DNA from: Vitellaria paradoxa
Lineage: Eukaryota; Streptophyta; Magnoliopsida; Ericales; Sapotaceae
NCBI GenBank assembly: GCA_019916065.1
Contig: CM034233.1
Span: 49,876,009 to 49,940,008, forward strand
Reading direction: 5' to 3'
DNA: 64,000 bases
Position numbers and translations under genes: made by a program. Positions within the stretch are counted from its first letter, which is position 1. Every line of letters begins with the position of its first letter. The notes below the pieces were generated by a model. That model did no database searches and had not been told where the DNA came from. It saw only the letters and a list, made by a program, of their open reading frames with translations. This document shows positions 23,601 to 34,329 of this stretch, in pieces.

Positions 23601-25502
23601 GAACTAAGGATTTAAAAAAAGAAAAGTATATGAATGAAAAAAAAAAATTAAAAGTGCAATAAAGATAAAAAGAAGTATAAAATTTCAAATAATTTTTTTT
23701 ATTTAAAGGGATTAAAAAATATATTAATTTTTTATTTAATTATTTTTAATTTTGAAGTATTTTTTCTTCTATTTTTATCACAATTTAAATAAGAGAATAA
23801 ATTTTGAATTCTTACCTTCTTTTTACCTCACTTGGACAAATCATTGTTTGAAAAACAATCCATGTATAAAAATTTCAAAAAAATTGAACTGAGTGATTTA
23901 TGAATGGGGTCTTTTAATTTATTGACTTACAATGTAATTTTGGTTCAATTATTTGTAAACCTTTTTTTACATTGGATAATGCTATAGAACTAAAATATAT
24001 ATATATACACATATTACAATAAAGGTCTATTTAAATGACAAAAATTGCTCCTATATCATAGAAGTATGAGAATAATGTGGGTCTAAGTAAAATCGCAATG
24101 CAGTCCAATTGTAAGAGTTGTCTTTTTATTGCACAATAGGACTGTACCTTTTGATTATTATATCAATTTCTGTGATGAGAGACTTTTGGAGGAAGTAATT
24201 AAACAATTGAATAATTTGTGTGAGCAGCTTATAGATGACACTGCATATGCAATCATGGTGGTATCGGCCACAGTAATGAACGGAATCATCTCCCCGGTGG
24301 TAGTGAAAACATTCAAGCCAGCGAGGAGATTCGTGCCTTACAAAAGAAGAACCATCCAAAAGACAAGAGCAGATTCGGAGCTCCGAATACTGGCTTGCAT
24401 CCACAACCCTCGCAACGTCCCCACACTGATCAACCTCCTCGAAGCTTCCCAACCCTCCAAGAAATGCCACATGTCCGTCTTCTCCCTCCACCTCGTCGAA
24501 CTCACCGGCCGCGCCTCCGCCACCCTCATCCACCACGACTCTCAGAAATCCTCCGACCCCAACCCCGCCATCAACAGAAACCAGGCTCAATCGGATCACA
24601 TCATCAACGCCTTCGAGACCTACAGGCAGAACAACGGCGGCGTCTCTGTCCATTCCATGACTGCAATTTCACCGTACTCGACGATGCATGAAGAGATCTG
24701 CAATTTGGCGGAGGAAAAGCGAGCCGCCTTCGTCATTGTTCCTTTCCATAAACAACAAACGGTTGAGGGCGGGATGGAGACTGCCAATCCCAAATTCCGA
24801 ATGGTGAATCAGAATTTACTCGCGAACGCGCCTTGCTCCGTTGGGATTCTGATCGACCGAGGGCTGAGCGGCACCACCCGGTCCTCCGCCTCCTCCTCCT
24901 CCGCCGTGTCTCACCACATCGTATTGCTCTTCTTCGGCGGCCCCGACGACAGAGAAGCCCTGTCTTATGCGGTGAGACTGTTGCAACATCCCCAAAACAG
25001 CCTTGACGTGATCCGATTCATTCCGGGCCCCGACGCTGATTTCATGATGGAACCGATGGATGATCTTAAGGAGTCGCTGGCTCTGCAAATCGACAAGGAG
25101 AAAGAAAAGCAGCTCGACGATGACTACGTGAAAGAGCTGCTGATGATGACGAAGGTGAACGACGAGAGGTTCTCTTACGTGGAGAGAGAGGTGAACAACG
25201 GAGAGGAGACGGTGGCGGCGATAAGGTCGGTGACCAACATGGTTCACGACCTGTTCATAGTGGGGAGAGGAGAGGTATCGGCGTCGCCGTTGACGTCAGG
25301 GCTGACGGAGTGGAGTGAGTTCCCAGAGCTGGGAGTGATTGGGGATCTGTTGGCGTCCGCGGATTTTGCGGCTACGGTTTCGGTGCTGGTGGTGCAGCAG
25401 TACCTGGGGTTGGGGGCGAATGATCAGGATGGGATGTCAACGCCGGAATCTGCAAGTCAGCAGGAAGAAGAATATATTATGGATAGGCCGTACCACCACT
25501 AA
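18773..25502 (+). CDS. CHX: CHX-family cation/H+ antiporter, three exons (834 aa when joined)
   Basis: Joining 18773-19006, 22448-23443 and 24228-25502 gives 78 + 332 + 424 = 834 codons plus TAA, the usual CHX length. Exon 1 has the CHX N-terminal signature and first membrane helix. Exon 2 is the Na+/H+ exchanger membrane domain, including [18 protein letters not shown] and '[19 protein letters not shown]'. Exon 3 holds the last membrane helices and the hydrophilic C-terminal half with two USP-like regions, ending with '[15 protein letters not shown]'. All junctions are phase 0. CHX proteins exchange monovalent cations such as K+ for protons across plasma or endomembranes. The sequence looks closest to the CHX15-like subgroup, from memory. 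The 3.4-kb first intron contains the dead exon-1 copy 3. Exons 2-3 are much more GC-rich than their surroundings. Confidence 0.85.
19085..19388 (+). repeat. (TA/CATA)n microsatellite and 36-nt poly-T tract in intron 1
   Basis: Same microsatellite as in unit 1, here in the intron after the proposed active exon 1. It is followed at 19353-19388 by an uninterrupted run of T. Length is likely to vary between individuals and between assemblies. Confidence 0.9.
19705..20645 (+). repeat. CHX exon-1 tandem repeat, unit 3 (truncated)
   Basis: Third unit. It follows units 1 and 2 to the microsatellite after exon 1 and then breaks off near 20530-20645. A second small copy of its 'aaaatatttcatttcttaaa' block follows at 20656. 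Confidence 0.88.
20207..20440 (+). pseudogene. CHX antiporter exon 1, copy 3 (donor site lost)
   Basis: The frame is open for the full 78 codons ([20 protein letters not shown] ... RLFYKLI), but the splice donor reads ATAAGT instead of GTAAGT (20441-20446). It also differs at positions conserved in copies 1 and 2, for example C-Y-P-P and KEHLMNYS. Although it is the copy nearest exon 2, it probably cannot splice at the normal site. A cryptic donor cannot be excluded. Confidence 0.75.
20655..20762. repeat. Inverted repeat in CHX intron 1
   Basis: 'cttaaagcacattaatta' at 20670 is mirrored by 'taatgtgctttaataaacc' near 20748, with shared 'gtatagttct' / 'agagctatac' next to it. The block is also a direct duplicate of 20474-20515. 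It could form a hairpin of roughly 25 bp. Confidence 0.7.
20770..21125 (+). repeat. Tandem duplication of about 182 bp in CHX intron 1
   Basis: The sequence from 'aaggtgcacactagacaata' (20800) through 'aattgatcactagtt' is repeated from 20982 through 21122 with scattered substitutions, and a (TA)n run lies between the copies. Confidence 0.85.
21405..21520 (+). mobile_element. Possible tRNA-derived SINE head
   Basis: 'tggcttgggtgg' (near 21431) resembles a pol III A box, and 'gggtttgatttc' about 50 bp on resembles a B box (GGTTCGAATCC). The spacing is right for plant SINEs. Both boxes are imperfect and no A-tail or target duplication was identified. Confidence 0.3.
21530..22440 (+). other. Remaining part of CHX intron 1
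   Basis: AT-rich non-coding DNA with an (AAT)n run near 21648-21670 and several 'aaaattagtaaaaatt' repeats at 22195-22320. It ends at the exon-2 acceptor. Confidence 0.6.
22448..23443 (+). CDS. CHX: CHX antiporter exon 2 (membrane exchanger domain)
   Basis: Follows a good acceptor (ggctttgcag) and opens [11 protein letters not shown]. It encodes 332 residues with about nine or ten hydrophobic segments, among them '[17 protein letters not shown]', '[17 protein letters not shown]' and the conserved [12 protein letters not shown]. It ends LNIGRDQK before GTATTC (donor at 23444). Codon use is GC-rich (many CTC, TTC, GCC) with no stop. Long minus-strand frames over the same bases (22388-23406) are its shadows. 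Confidence 0.9.
23444..24227 (+). other. CHX intron 2 (784 bp)
   Basis: Begins GTATTC and ends tgtgagCAG. AT-rich, with stops in all plus-strand frames except the short stretch just before exon 3. Confidence 0.75.
24228..25502 (+). CDS. CHX: CHX antiporter exon 3 (C-terminal cytosolic half)
   Basis: Starts after 'tgtgagcag' with [20 protein letters not shown], the last membrane segments, then [14 protein letters not shown]. The hydrophilic tail has two USP-like sub-regions, one near '[20 protein letters not shown]' and one near '[19 protein letters not shown]', separated by a Ser-rich linker. The CHX C-terminal block '[20 protein letters not shown] ... [11 protein letters not shown]' precedes [10 protein letters not shown]. 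In CHX proteins this domain is thought to regulate transport. The stop TAA is at 25500-25502. Codons upstream of 24228 in the open frame do not resemble CHX and are intron. Confidence 0.88.
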   Translation, partial: LIDDTAYAIMVVSATVMNGIISPVVVKTFKPARRFVPYKRRTIQKTRADSELRILACIHNPRNVPTLINLLEASQPSKKCHMSVFSLHLVELTGRASATLIHHDSQKSSDPNPAINRNQAQSDHIINAFETYRQNNGGVSVHSMTAISPYSTMHEEICNLAEEKRAAFVIVPFHKQQTVEGGMETANPKFRMVNQNLLANAPCSVGILIDRGLSGTTRSSASSSSAVSHHIVLLFFGGPDDREALSYAVRLLQHPQNSLDVIRFIPGPDADFMMEPMDDLKESLALQIDKEKEKQLDDDYVKELLMMTKVNDERFSYVEREVNNGEETVAAIRSVTNMVHDLFIVGRGEVSASPLTSGLTEWSEFPELGVIGDLLASADFAATVSVLVVQQYLGLGANDQDGMSTPESASQQEEEYIMDRPYHH

Positions 25503-28500
25503 ATATATGCTTAATTAATTAATTAAATCAAATTAATATATATATATATATATAAATCTTTAGCTCGTGATTGGACCCATGGTGGATGTTCTAAAACATT
25601 TGACAATTTATTTATTTATTTTTTTTATTTTTTATTTTTTTTATCAAGGTGTGCTTAGAGTAAGAAAATTTGTGGGTTAAGACGAATGTTTAAAATATGG
25701 ATTCTTAGCTGTTTATACAAAATAATTGCTTGTGAATTTTTGAGTGATAGGCTTAGTATGTCTTTATGAGTTTGTTAAAGGTCTAAGAATTCATTAGTGC
25801 ATGAATTGTTCTAATTTTTTGAACACTCGGATTCATAGGTTTTTTGACAGTATACCCTCATTAAAATAGTTAAATTCAAATTTGACATTTTTTAACAAAA
25901 CTTTAGTACTTATATTTCCAATTTCACATTATTACAACCTGAACTAATATTTTGGATGTTATATATTATAAATAGTCTATAATTTGGATTTAACTTGTTT
26001 GGACAAGTATTTTGAATATTATATATTTTAGATGATCTATAATATAGATGTGACTTATTTGAATTAGTATTTTTGGATGTCATATTTAGAAGACTTTTTT
26101 TTTATTTGGATTTGAAATGATTTGGAGTTTTATTGTTGATTTTTTTATTTTTTTTTCATGTTTATTCAATATACATCATTATATATTATTTTATATGTAT
26201 GTATTCAAACGCCAATAACTATTGCAATACTTACTATTTAATAAATAAATAAAGGTATATGTGTTATTACTACATTAATAAACACTCAGAACCCATTTAA
26301 CAATAACTCCCAAGTGTAGATTCATTATTTTTTAACTCATGTTTCTGAATACTTCAGAACTCATACTAAGATATACTATTTAAATACCTTCAAACCTATA
26401 TTTTATAACACTCAAGCACACCCTTAGATATACATATTAAGAATTATCCATGCATAAATAATTTTTTTTGCAAAGAATTCAAATGTAAATTTATAAAACA
26501 AACTTATATAAAAATTTGTAAAAATAACTTGTAAAAATAAAAATCATAAATCAAAAGAGATTAAGAATAACGTAACTATAATCCAAACACATGTTGACCA
26601 AAATAAGTTTATATGAAAAGCTGTAAAATTAACATGTAAAAATAAAAATCACTAATCAAAAAAATTACAAATTATGCATATTATTATGATTTAAAAATAT
26701 ATTGACCCGACCTTGAAAAAAAAAAGTAAATCAATTAAGTAGCCAAAGTATAAACATGTTTATAGTGAGTAATAGATATTGTTATGACTAAAACACACTT
26801 TGACAAAATCAAGGCTAGAATGAAAAAAAAAAAAAAAAAAAAAAAGATCAACTAATTGAATAGTATGACCAAGTAGTTCTTTCATTTCATTGTATGCATA
26901 AGCAAGAAAATGCTAGTATAATTTATAGATAGTTCATTATATGAAAGTACAATATCCATGTTGATACGGTATTTCTCATATCTAAAGATATTTTCTTAGG
27001 CATGACATAAACTTAACCCATACTAATTTGAATAGCAATGAAAAAAAAATCAAGACTCATAACAAAATACAGATAAAAGAATTCATATAAATAACTTCAC
27101 AATAGTATTCACACAGGATCTCAAATCGAATAGAGCTTGAATAATTTGAGCATCCTAAACTATCTTATGTAAAAACTGAGACCTATTTAACACACAATTT
27201 AAGGTGTATTAACACATATTAACAATTAAAAATTAAAATAATCTTTTAACTAAAAGGAATTGCAACAATTAAAAAACCTACCTTGGGGACAACAATTGAA
27301 TAATCTGATTAATTCTAAGATACATTTAAGAGAGTAAGAATTAGTCAAGTTTGGCTGTAGAGAAATTGACGGGTAGGTATAGCAAGAGGAGAAAGATGAG
27401 TGGGATATGATTAGAGAAATGAGAGATAAAAAATGAAATTTAGTAAAAATTTCAATTAGTAGCAAGATAAGAGATAGAAGATGAGATTTAGTGGCAAAAC
27501 CTACAACAGTTAAAATTAAGGGGAGAGGGTGAGAGAGAAAGAGAGGGGGGTCTAGTGGCGTTGCAGCGGTGGGACTAGTGGTCAATTTTTGGTTGACATG
27601 TTAGAGTTAGGATTAGGCTAGAGGACATAGTTCTCATTAAAGGAAAATAACTGGAGAGAGGGGGGAATGGAAGTGATGGTTTTGGGCATGATATGAAAAG
27701 TTAGAGAACTAAAATATAGTCATTTATTTTCAAGAGGGACAATATCAATTATGGATTTTTTAGATATAATTTTCAAAACTGAATCTTGTTCATTGAATTA
27801 AAGGTAAAAAAAATATAAAAGTTGAAAATATTCCAAATTTGAAAAATAGCATTACCAAAAGTATACGATGAAGTAAATAGATTTAAAGGCTGAAAATATC
27901 CTAATTCAAATTTTAGAGCTCCATTATTAGATAGATGATAGAAAGAGCGTAAAAGTGTATGTATTTAAATTTTTAAGTTTTATATACATTAAAATCAAAA
28001 TTTTAATTCAAATGTTTATTTTTAAGAAATTTCTAAAAAAAAAATCTTAGTTGACTTTACCTAATATGTGTGCCTATAGTGTTTAAGAAATGTGTAAGAT
28101 TTTATTATTTATTACAAATATTATCATATTTTAATAATTATTAATTTAAAAACTTCTATAAAAAAAGCATTCAAAAAAATATGAGAAGAGTGAGAGAGTA
28201 TATTTCCACATAAAGTGACTAACAAGACAACCAAAGTTGAGAGAAAAATAAGTAATCCTAACCATTGAAAGTGCGTTATTTAATGAAAATGCATTATGAA
28301 AGTGCATTATCCTCATAAATATTTTCAAGTGGATAACATTTACTATATTATTTATTAAAATAACAGTAAGAAAAAAAATTCCACGAATCCTTAGGAGACT
28401 TTTATGTAAATGGTGCCTTTGATAGCTATATTATTGGTTCTTGTGCGGGGATAAAAAATACCACGGCACGTGGTCATCACATCAACCGAACTTGTAAGAA

Positions 28501-28726
28501 TTAGCCTGTAAAATAAAGAAGAAGTTGGACAAAATGGCTGAAGGGAGCTCCGACCAAAGATTCTTCAATGACAAAGTCAAAAAAGGCTTGAGAGAATAAT
28601 GAAAGAAATACAAGTGTTTGGTTAATAATAGTGAGCATACCTCATTTAGTGTGCTAAGAATCAAATTTATAGTAAGATAGCGTGAATAAACAATTGCCAA
28701 AATAATTAGAAAAGCAATCATATTAT
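25503..28726. other. Intergenic AT-rich DNA
   Basis: No gene recognised. It includes a (TA)n run just after the CHX stop (25535-25552), a poly-A run at 26825-26845, a possible MITE (25646-26426) and the dispersed motif 'taaaaataaaaatca' near 26526 and 26632. The minus-strand frame at 27250-27585 has an unremarkable composition. Confidence 0.5.
25646..26426. mobile_element. Possible non-autonomous element with short inverted ends
   Basis: The left end AAGGTGTGCTTAGAGT resembles the reversed right end, AAGGGTGTGCTTGAGTGT. The interior of about 780 bp is AT-rich and non-coding. No target duplication is clear. Confidence 0.3.
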
Positions 28727-28884
28727 GGGTGCATTTGGAGTGATAAAAAGTAAAATAAAATGAGATAAAGTGAGATAAGTCGTGGGTTTGTAATTTATGC
28801 AATGAGATAAAAAATGAATAATTTTTAGAGTTTTTCAGTATTTTTAACTATTTTTTCGAGTTTTTTGTTACTCCAAACAGAGCC
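28727..28884. mobile_element. MITE, family A, copy 2 (158 bp)
   Basis: Reverse-orientation copy of the element at 100-256. It shares 'tttggagtgataaaaagt', 'gagataa' repeats and 'gtgggtttgtaattt'. Ends GGGTGC / GGCTCT lead into TTTGG on each side. It is flanked by TAT on both sides (28724-28726 and 28885-28887), a likely 3-bp target duplication. No ORF. Confidence 0.7.
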
Positions 28885-29217
28885 TATATCTTTTATATGT
28901 ATATTTGTACATAACAGTTTACTTTGCATTTAATATCCATCACTTAACATTTAATGCATGTGGAAGTACCAAGCTAGTGGGTGAGATGTGACCATAAAGA
29001 ATGTTTGAATGTCACATCATCTTTGCTACTTGTAAGGTAAAGAACTAATTGAGTTAACAAAATAGTAATAAATAAACCAAATTTATTATTAAAGAGTATT
29101 TATGGTTGGAATTAAACCAATATTTAAAACTTTTGTGATGGGGTCTAATGAATGTGGCCAGGGACTAGATGGACCAATGTTGAGTACCTCCCTGCTTGGT
29201 GCGTACATGCTTAGGGT
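28885..29217. other. Intergenic DNA or LTR remnant of the adjacent gypsy element
   Basis: No ORF. It precedes the 37-bp LTR-end repeat at 29218-29254 and may be the body of that element's 3' LTR, but no matching second copy remains near 43 kb. Confidence 0.35.
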
Positions 29218-29254
29218 AATGCCATGTGTCCAAGATATAATTTTTATACCAACA
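29218..29254. repeat. Candidate LTR-end sequence, left copy
   Basis: 'ccatgtgtccaagatataat' followed by 'ttttataccaaca'. It matches 43321-43357 at nearly every base and ends CA, as expected of an LTR edge. Confidence 0.55.
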
Positions 29255-29953
29255 TTATGCCCCTACCTTGGTTAGGATAATTTGTTACCCGAGCAGAGTA
29301 AAGGAAATAAAAAACATATCTCCTTAACTTGTCAGAAATCTTTTCAAATCCTTCATTATTAGCTTGCTTTTGACGTGCTTTCCCATGATTGGCCATTTAC
29401 CTATCGTATTTATGACACTGAGATGCCTTTTGGCTTTTAGCACATTTTGCATTTGTTGCTGCACCAAACCCTAAAAACCCTCTACCATTCGTCTCATTTA
29501 TGTCATTTCAAATGCAACAGCATTAAATGAAATTTTTGCTACCCGTTTTACCCCTTGGCCTTCTCTATAACTGTGCATATATGCGTATATATTGCCCTTG
29601 TCTGCCTTTGTCATCCTTTTTTGAAGCTTTGAAATCTCAAATCCTTTTGTGCTTTCTCTGTGATTCCTAGTTTCTCTCAACGAATCCATACCCAATTTAA
29701 GAGTTTTCTTTGGTGATTACTAGAAATTTCTCAGCATTTCTTTTTTTTTTTTTTTTGGGAAATATGGGTAGACTTGCTGACAAATTGAGAACTGAGGAAA
29801 AAAATAGCTAAGTTTAAGCAAAGATATAACATCCTTGGGGACGTAAATATTAGGCTCTCCTATGAAACGGATCGTGAGCCAAGGGAGTTCCTCATTATTG
29901 CTATCACTGAGGGTGGCCTTAGGTTTCCTGTTAACCTCTTCCTTTGTTGAGTA

Positions 29954-31990
29954 ATGCAAAGACTAAACCTCTCCCTTAGGTGCGTCACCCATATCTTCGA
30001 TAAGATAGTTAATGGAATAAAGGAAATCAACCAATGGTATAGATTTTATATTACTGAATGGGATTTACTTTACTATTACAATATCCAAAAGGTTAAGAGG
30101 AACGAGGACAAGTGGTACTTGAGGTCCCGACCTGAGAAGGCCCTGGTTCATATGCTTTCAAACAACATCAAAGGTTTAGAAGATGATACTTGCGTTATCA
30201 TGGGACACTAGATGCACGATCCTAACAAGGATCCTTTTCCCCATATTCCCACAGTGTCTTTGGGTACAAGTCGGTAGACGTCGGTGTTCCATTTCTCTAA
30301 TTACTTTAGTGTTTATGACTAATCTTGTCTAAATACATGTTATTTTTCTGTGCAAACGAGCAAGGAAAGAGATCATGGGCTAAAGTGACTCAAGCCGATG
30401 AAACTCATCTTAAGGAAGTGTGGGCTTTTCTAGGTGGTCTAGAGATTTGTCCGTTTGCAAGGTCGGTACCCATCCTATTTGATTTTGTGTGAAGCTATTG
30501 AGCTTTCATCTCCCCTCCACAAAATTTTGTAATCGAAGATGCTAGTGATTGATTGCTAAAGTGGTTCTCATCCACTTCCAAGGAGAAGCAAGCCTTCTAC
30601 CAGTTGAAACATCCTGATTAGAATCCACCTCCCCCACTTATAGTTTCTTTGGCAATTCCAGTACAACCAATTCAACCTTCTGAACCTGTTGTTTACAAGG
30701 TGGATCCACACGTTCGCGAATTACTCGAGGAAGAAGATGAATAAGAAAGAGCCACTATCTTGACCTTTGTTGATACTGTCAAGCAGTAGATGGCTTCAAA
30801 GCAAGATCTTAAGAAGGAAGCCTAGGTAAACGCTCATAAAAAGAAGCTAGAATTTGCGAAGAAGGAAGTTGAGGCTAAGAAGGTCAAAGAGACTAAGAAG
30901 GGTGAGCTGGTAGGAGTTGAGTTGGAGAAAAAAGTTAAACAGGAACTTGTTGACAACAGAAGAAGGACTCGAGGGTTATAATCATAGACCCTTCTCACGA
31001 GTCGAAGAAAAAACCCTAACCAGAAGATGGTGACAATCCAAAGGCAAAGAAGAAACAGAAAGTTGATCAATCAACTGAAATCATCACCTTTGAAGCCCCT
31101 CCAGCACCGAAAGGACTTCCTTCTCCTCCTCAAGCATCTTCTGCATATGGGCAAGGCCCCTCAAATAAATACAGTCCAATGCCACTTGAAACTATTTATC
31201 TAAGGAACCGTTTGATAAATGCACCACCATTCATCCTAAAAATTCTTATTCCTAGTTTGGAGTTCCCCAATGGTCATCCTTTCATGGTTCGCGACTCTGC
31301 ATTTATGCATCCTGACTACATAATGGCATATGTCGAGGGAGTGGCCCTTCTACATGATCAATAAAAAATCAAGAAAAGTGCTTCAGGAGAATTCATCAAT
31401 GCACACATGAGGAATAATGTGATGGTAAGTGTTTTATGATCTTTCGATATCCATTTTTCTTTTACCTTATAATTCCTTCTCTTAATTTGACCCTTGACTA
31501 GTTACAGAATTTCTTGTATACTCTAGAAGCTGTGTCTCATCTTTAAGGCATGCATAAGAAGATTGAAGATGATAAGGCTGAGCTTAGAGGAATCAAGAAT
31601 AGGCTTTTTAACCTCCAGGAGAAAGAAAAAGAGATGATGCAGTAAGTTGAGGCAGCTAAACATAAAGAGGCTCTTGCCAAGCAAAAACTTAGGTCTGTTA
31701 AGAGCAAAATTGATGTTTTGGAAAGGTTACGGGCAGCAAAAGATGAAGAGCTATTGAAGAAAGAAAGAATTGTTGCATCCAGAAATGCTGAGCTCTCAAC
31801 ATCAAAAGCTGAGCAAGAGAAATTGGCGAAAGAGCTTGCCAAGTCAAAGTTGGAGCAATCCAATCTTAAGACAGAGAATGTCAAGCTAAAAGGTTAAGCT
31901 CAAAGGCAAAGCAGAGGCTTTAGAATAGAAAGACTTGGCTTGTAAAGCCTTAGAAGAAAAAGCTACCGAGGAACTTGAATAATAACATTC
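29954..31990 (+). pseudogene. Antisense extra ORF of the Tat-like element (Transposase_28-like plus coiled coil), broken
   Basis: Runs opposite to gag-pol. The N-terminal part has 'DKWYLRSRPEKALVHMLS' and NNIKGLEDDTCVIMG, similar in layout to the 'putative gypsy type transposon' (Transposase_28) family, from memory. A middle part holds 'HPDYIMAYVEGVALLHDQ'. After an 83-bp GT-AG intron (31425-31507) comes a long Lys/Glu/Ala-rich coiled coil ('KKIEDDKAELRGIKNRLF' to about 31890). Several stops interrupt it. Such ORFs, facing away from gag-pol between integrase and the 3' LTR, are a published feature of plant Tat elements; their function is unknown. Confidence 0.55.
31425..31507 (+). other. Intron in the antisense ORF (83 bp)
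   Basis: GTAAGT ... GTTACAG. Removing it continues the frame from NNVM into NFLYTLEAVSHL and the coiled-coil block. Confidence 0.5.
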
Positions 31991-32727
31991 TGACTTCCTC
32001 TAGCAAATGACCAATGCTCGAAATGAATACTTCCTGGACGGTTGGAGGCAGCTATGAAGAAAATGGTCATGGAGCTAACCTCAGAGACCTATAGATAAAT
32101 GCCCTTGCCAAATCTATAAGAGGTGATTGTCGTGACCAGATCTGTGCCCGAGGCTGACGTGCATAGGTCATGAATCTTTATTACGACATGGTGTATTTGA
32201 GATCGCCCAAATATGAAAAAGTATGTTTTATTTTGAAATAGGGCCTTGATTACAAAGATTAAGAGTCTTTCAAAATGGGTGTGTTGAGAAACCAAAGTTT
32301 TAATTCTAGTTTAAAATGTTTTGGTTCATATTTTTGAAATAGTGATAAATGCCCTTTCTATTGACTCTCGACCAGACTATGCAATTAAAGAGAGTGAGTC
32401 CGGAGGTACAGCTATGCACAGAAATTGTTATGCCTAGATACTTGGGGATATCCAAAGTTCTTTTCCACACTTTGTAGTCATGATCTCACAATATAATACT
32501 CTAATTTATAATGATCATTGCATACAATCCTAAATACAAATGATGCATAAAATGTAAGGTGACTGAGTCTAGCTCATGTGTGCGAGTGAAGTTCATTGTC
32601 TTCTTATGTGGTAGAGATCCATACTAGGGTATTTTATATGTTTTATGGAGTGAGAAATGTGGACTTATGTAATCTTTATGCGTGAGTATGTGTGTGCCTT
32701 GAGAATGAATATGGTCTATGAAGACTG

Positions 32728-33596
32728 ATGTGATCGAAATCAAGCTATATGCTAAAGCTGCCTATGTATCCTGTAAAGGGATCATGTCGACGTAGTTTAG
32801 ACTTAATATGGTCTAAACTACATGTTTGAGTGTTTATGCTGGATGAATGCAAAAGCCTAGCTTTAGTTTTTAGTTGGTGCCTTGCGCAGATGGCATATGA
32901 AAATTGTGGAGATCGCACTCAAGCTATCTGCTTGAACTACCTATGTACCCTTATAAGAGGTCAAGTCGACATAGATCTAGGGAGTGCCTAATGTGGGTGT
33001 GATTTACAAATGTGTATGAGAAGGAAACCGATAGGGTCAGTGCTATATATATGATCAATGTGAAGGAAACTCACTCTTGGGATGGGAAGATAAAGAGAAA
33101 GTGTCCTAGCTCTAGGTATGTGCTTGAAGTAATTATCTTTGTATTGTGAGAGCTTAATTCTAAGACTAAAATGTAGCACCTCGCGTATAACTTGAGATAA
33201 GAGCTTCACTTTAGATGATAAAAGATAGTTAGTACTTCGTAGTTAACTGAGAAATGAAGCCTAGCTCTAGATAAGAGAGAACAGTTAGCGCCTAGTGCAT
33301 AACTAGAGAAAAAGAGCCTTGCTCCACCGGGGAAAAGATAGTTAGCACTTTACGCATAACTAGGAAATGGTTACCTAGAGAAAAGAGCCTTGCTTTAAAT
33401 AAGAAGGATAGTTAGCACCTAGCGTGTAACTAGGAAATGGAGCCTTGTTCTAGATTAGAGATGGTTAACGCATTGCATTTAACTAGGGAAAGGATCCTAG
33501 TTCTAAGGTAGTGCCTTATACCACGATGACCAGACTCAAGCCTTCTACTTGAGCTACCTATGCACCTTGTTAAGGGATCAGGTCTATGTAGCTCTG
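32728..33596 (+). repeat. Three dispersed copies of a 'gactcaagct...ctacctatg' block
   Basis: Blocks of about 70 bp at 32728-32800, 32910-32975 and 33528-33596 share 'atcaagct(a)', 'gctacctatgta(t/c)cc' and 'gggatca(t/g)gtc(g)a(c/t)gtag'. They lie in the long 3' segment of the gypsy element. Confidence 0.7.
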
Positions 33597-33915
33597 TTTA
33601 GAAAGATAGTTAGTGCCTAGCACATAATTGTGGAAAGGAGCATCACTCCAAATGAGAAATGAATAGTTAGCGCCAGCATGTAATTGAGAGAATGGAGCCT
33701 TGCTCCAAGTAAGAAAGAACAGTAAACACCTAGCGCATAACTGAGGGAACGAACGAAACCTCGCACCACATAACTTAAGAAAGAATTTCACTCTATTAGG
33801 GAGTTCAACTCTAAGGGAAGGGACAATTAGTGCCTCAAGTGTAGCTGTGGGAAGAAGCTTCACTTCGAATAAGAGGGAAACAGTTAGTACTTAGCGCATA
33901 ACTAGGGGAAGGAGC
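33205..33915 (+). repeat. Degenerate minisatellite 'gttagcacctagcgcataactagg'
   Basis: About ten copies of a unit near 55-60 bp built from 'agttagcgcctagcgcataa' and 'ggagccttgctcta', with frequent substitutions and length changes. Confidence 0.8.
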
Positions 33916-34329
33916 TTCACTCTGATGAGGAGCTCAACTCACAAGGATGCGCTCAGCACAAGTGAGTATCAATCACTTGGAAAAGGGACTAAGCTCAAAT
34001 CAAGAGCTCAGTTCCTAGTGATGATGATCGAGTCTATGTGAATGGCCTAGGAGCCTAATGTGATGTAAGTGATGCAATTTCTATGATTAGATATGCTATA
34101 GACATCTTAAATATAGTGACAACTTATATTCTAATATGAATGAAAGTTCAAGGATGCATGTCAGATATGTCTAAGGGAAATCATGACCTAGAAATTATCG
34201 GCTTAGCCAACCCTAAGTCATTCCCAGTCTCTAGAGAATCACTCATTCTAGTGAATGTTTTAGATTGGTAAGCATTTGATTTCTAAGTCTATGTTACCTT
34301 AGTGGGTATGTGTTTGCATGTTTGAATGT

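Noticed and set aside
24129..24227. In-frame extension upstream of CHX exon 3
   Set aside because: Residues do not resemble CHX proteins, and a good acceptor (gagcag) at 24222-24227 joins exon 2 in phase.
22388..25247. Long frames antisense to the CHX exons
   Set aside because: Shadows of GC-rich CHX coding sequence; peptide composition is implausible and no family match.
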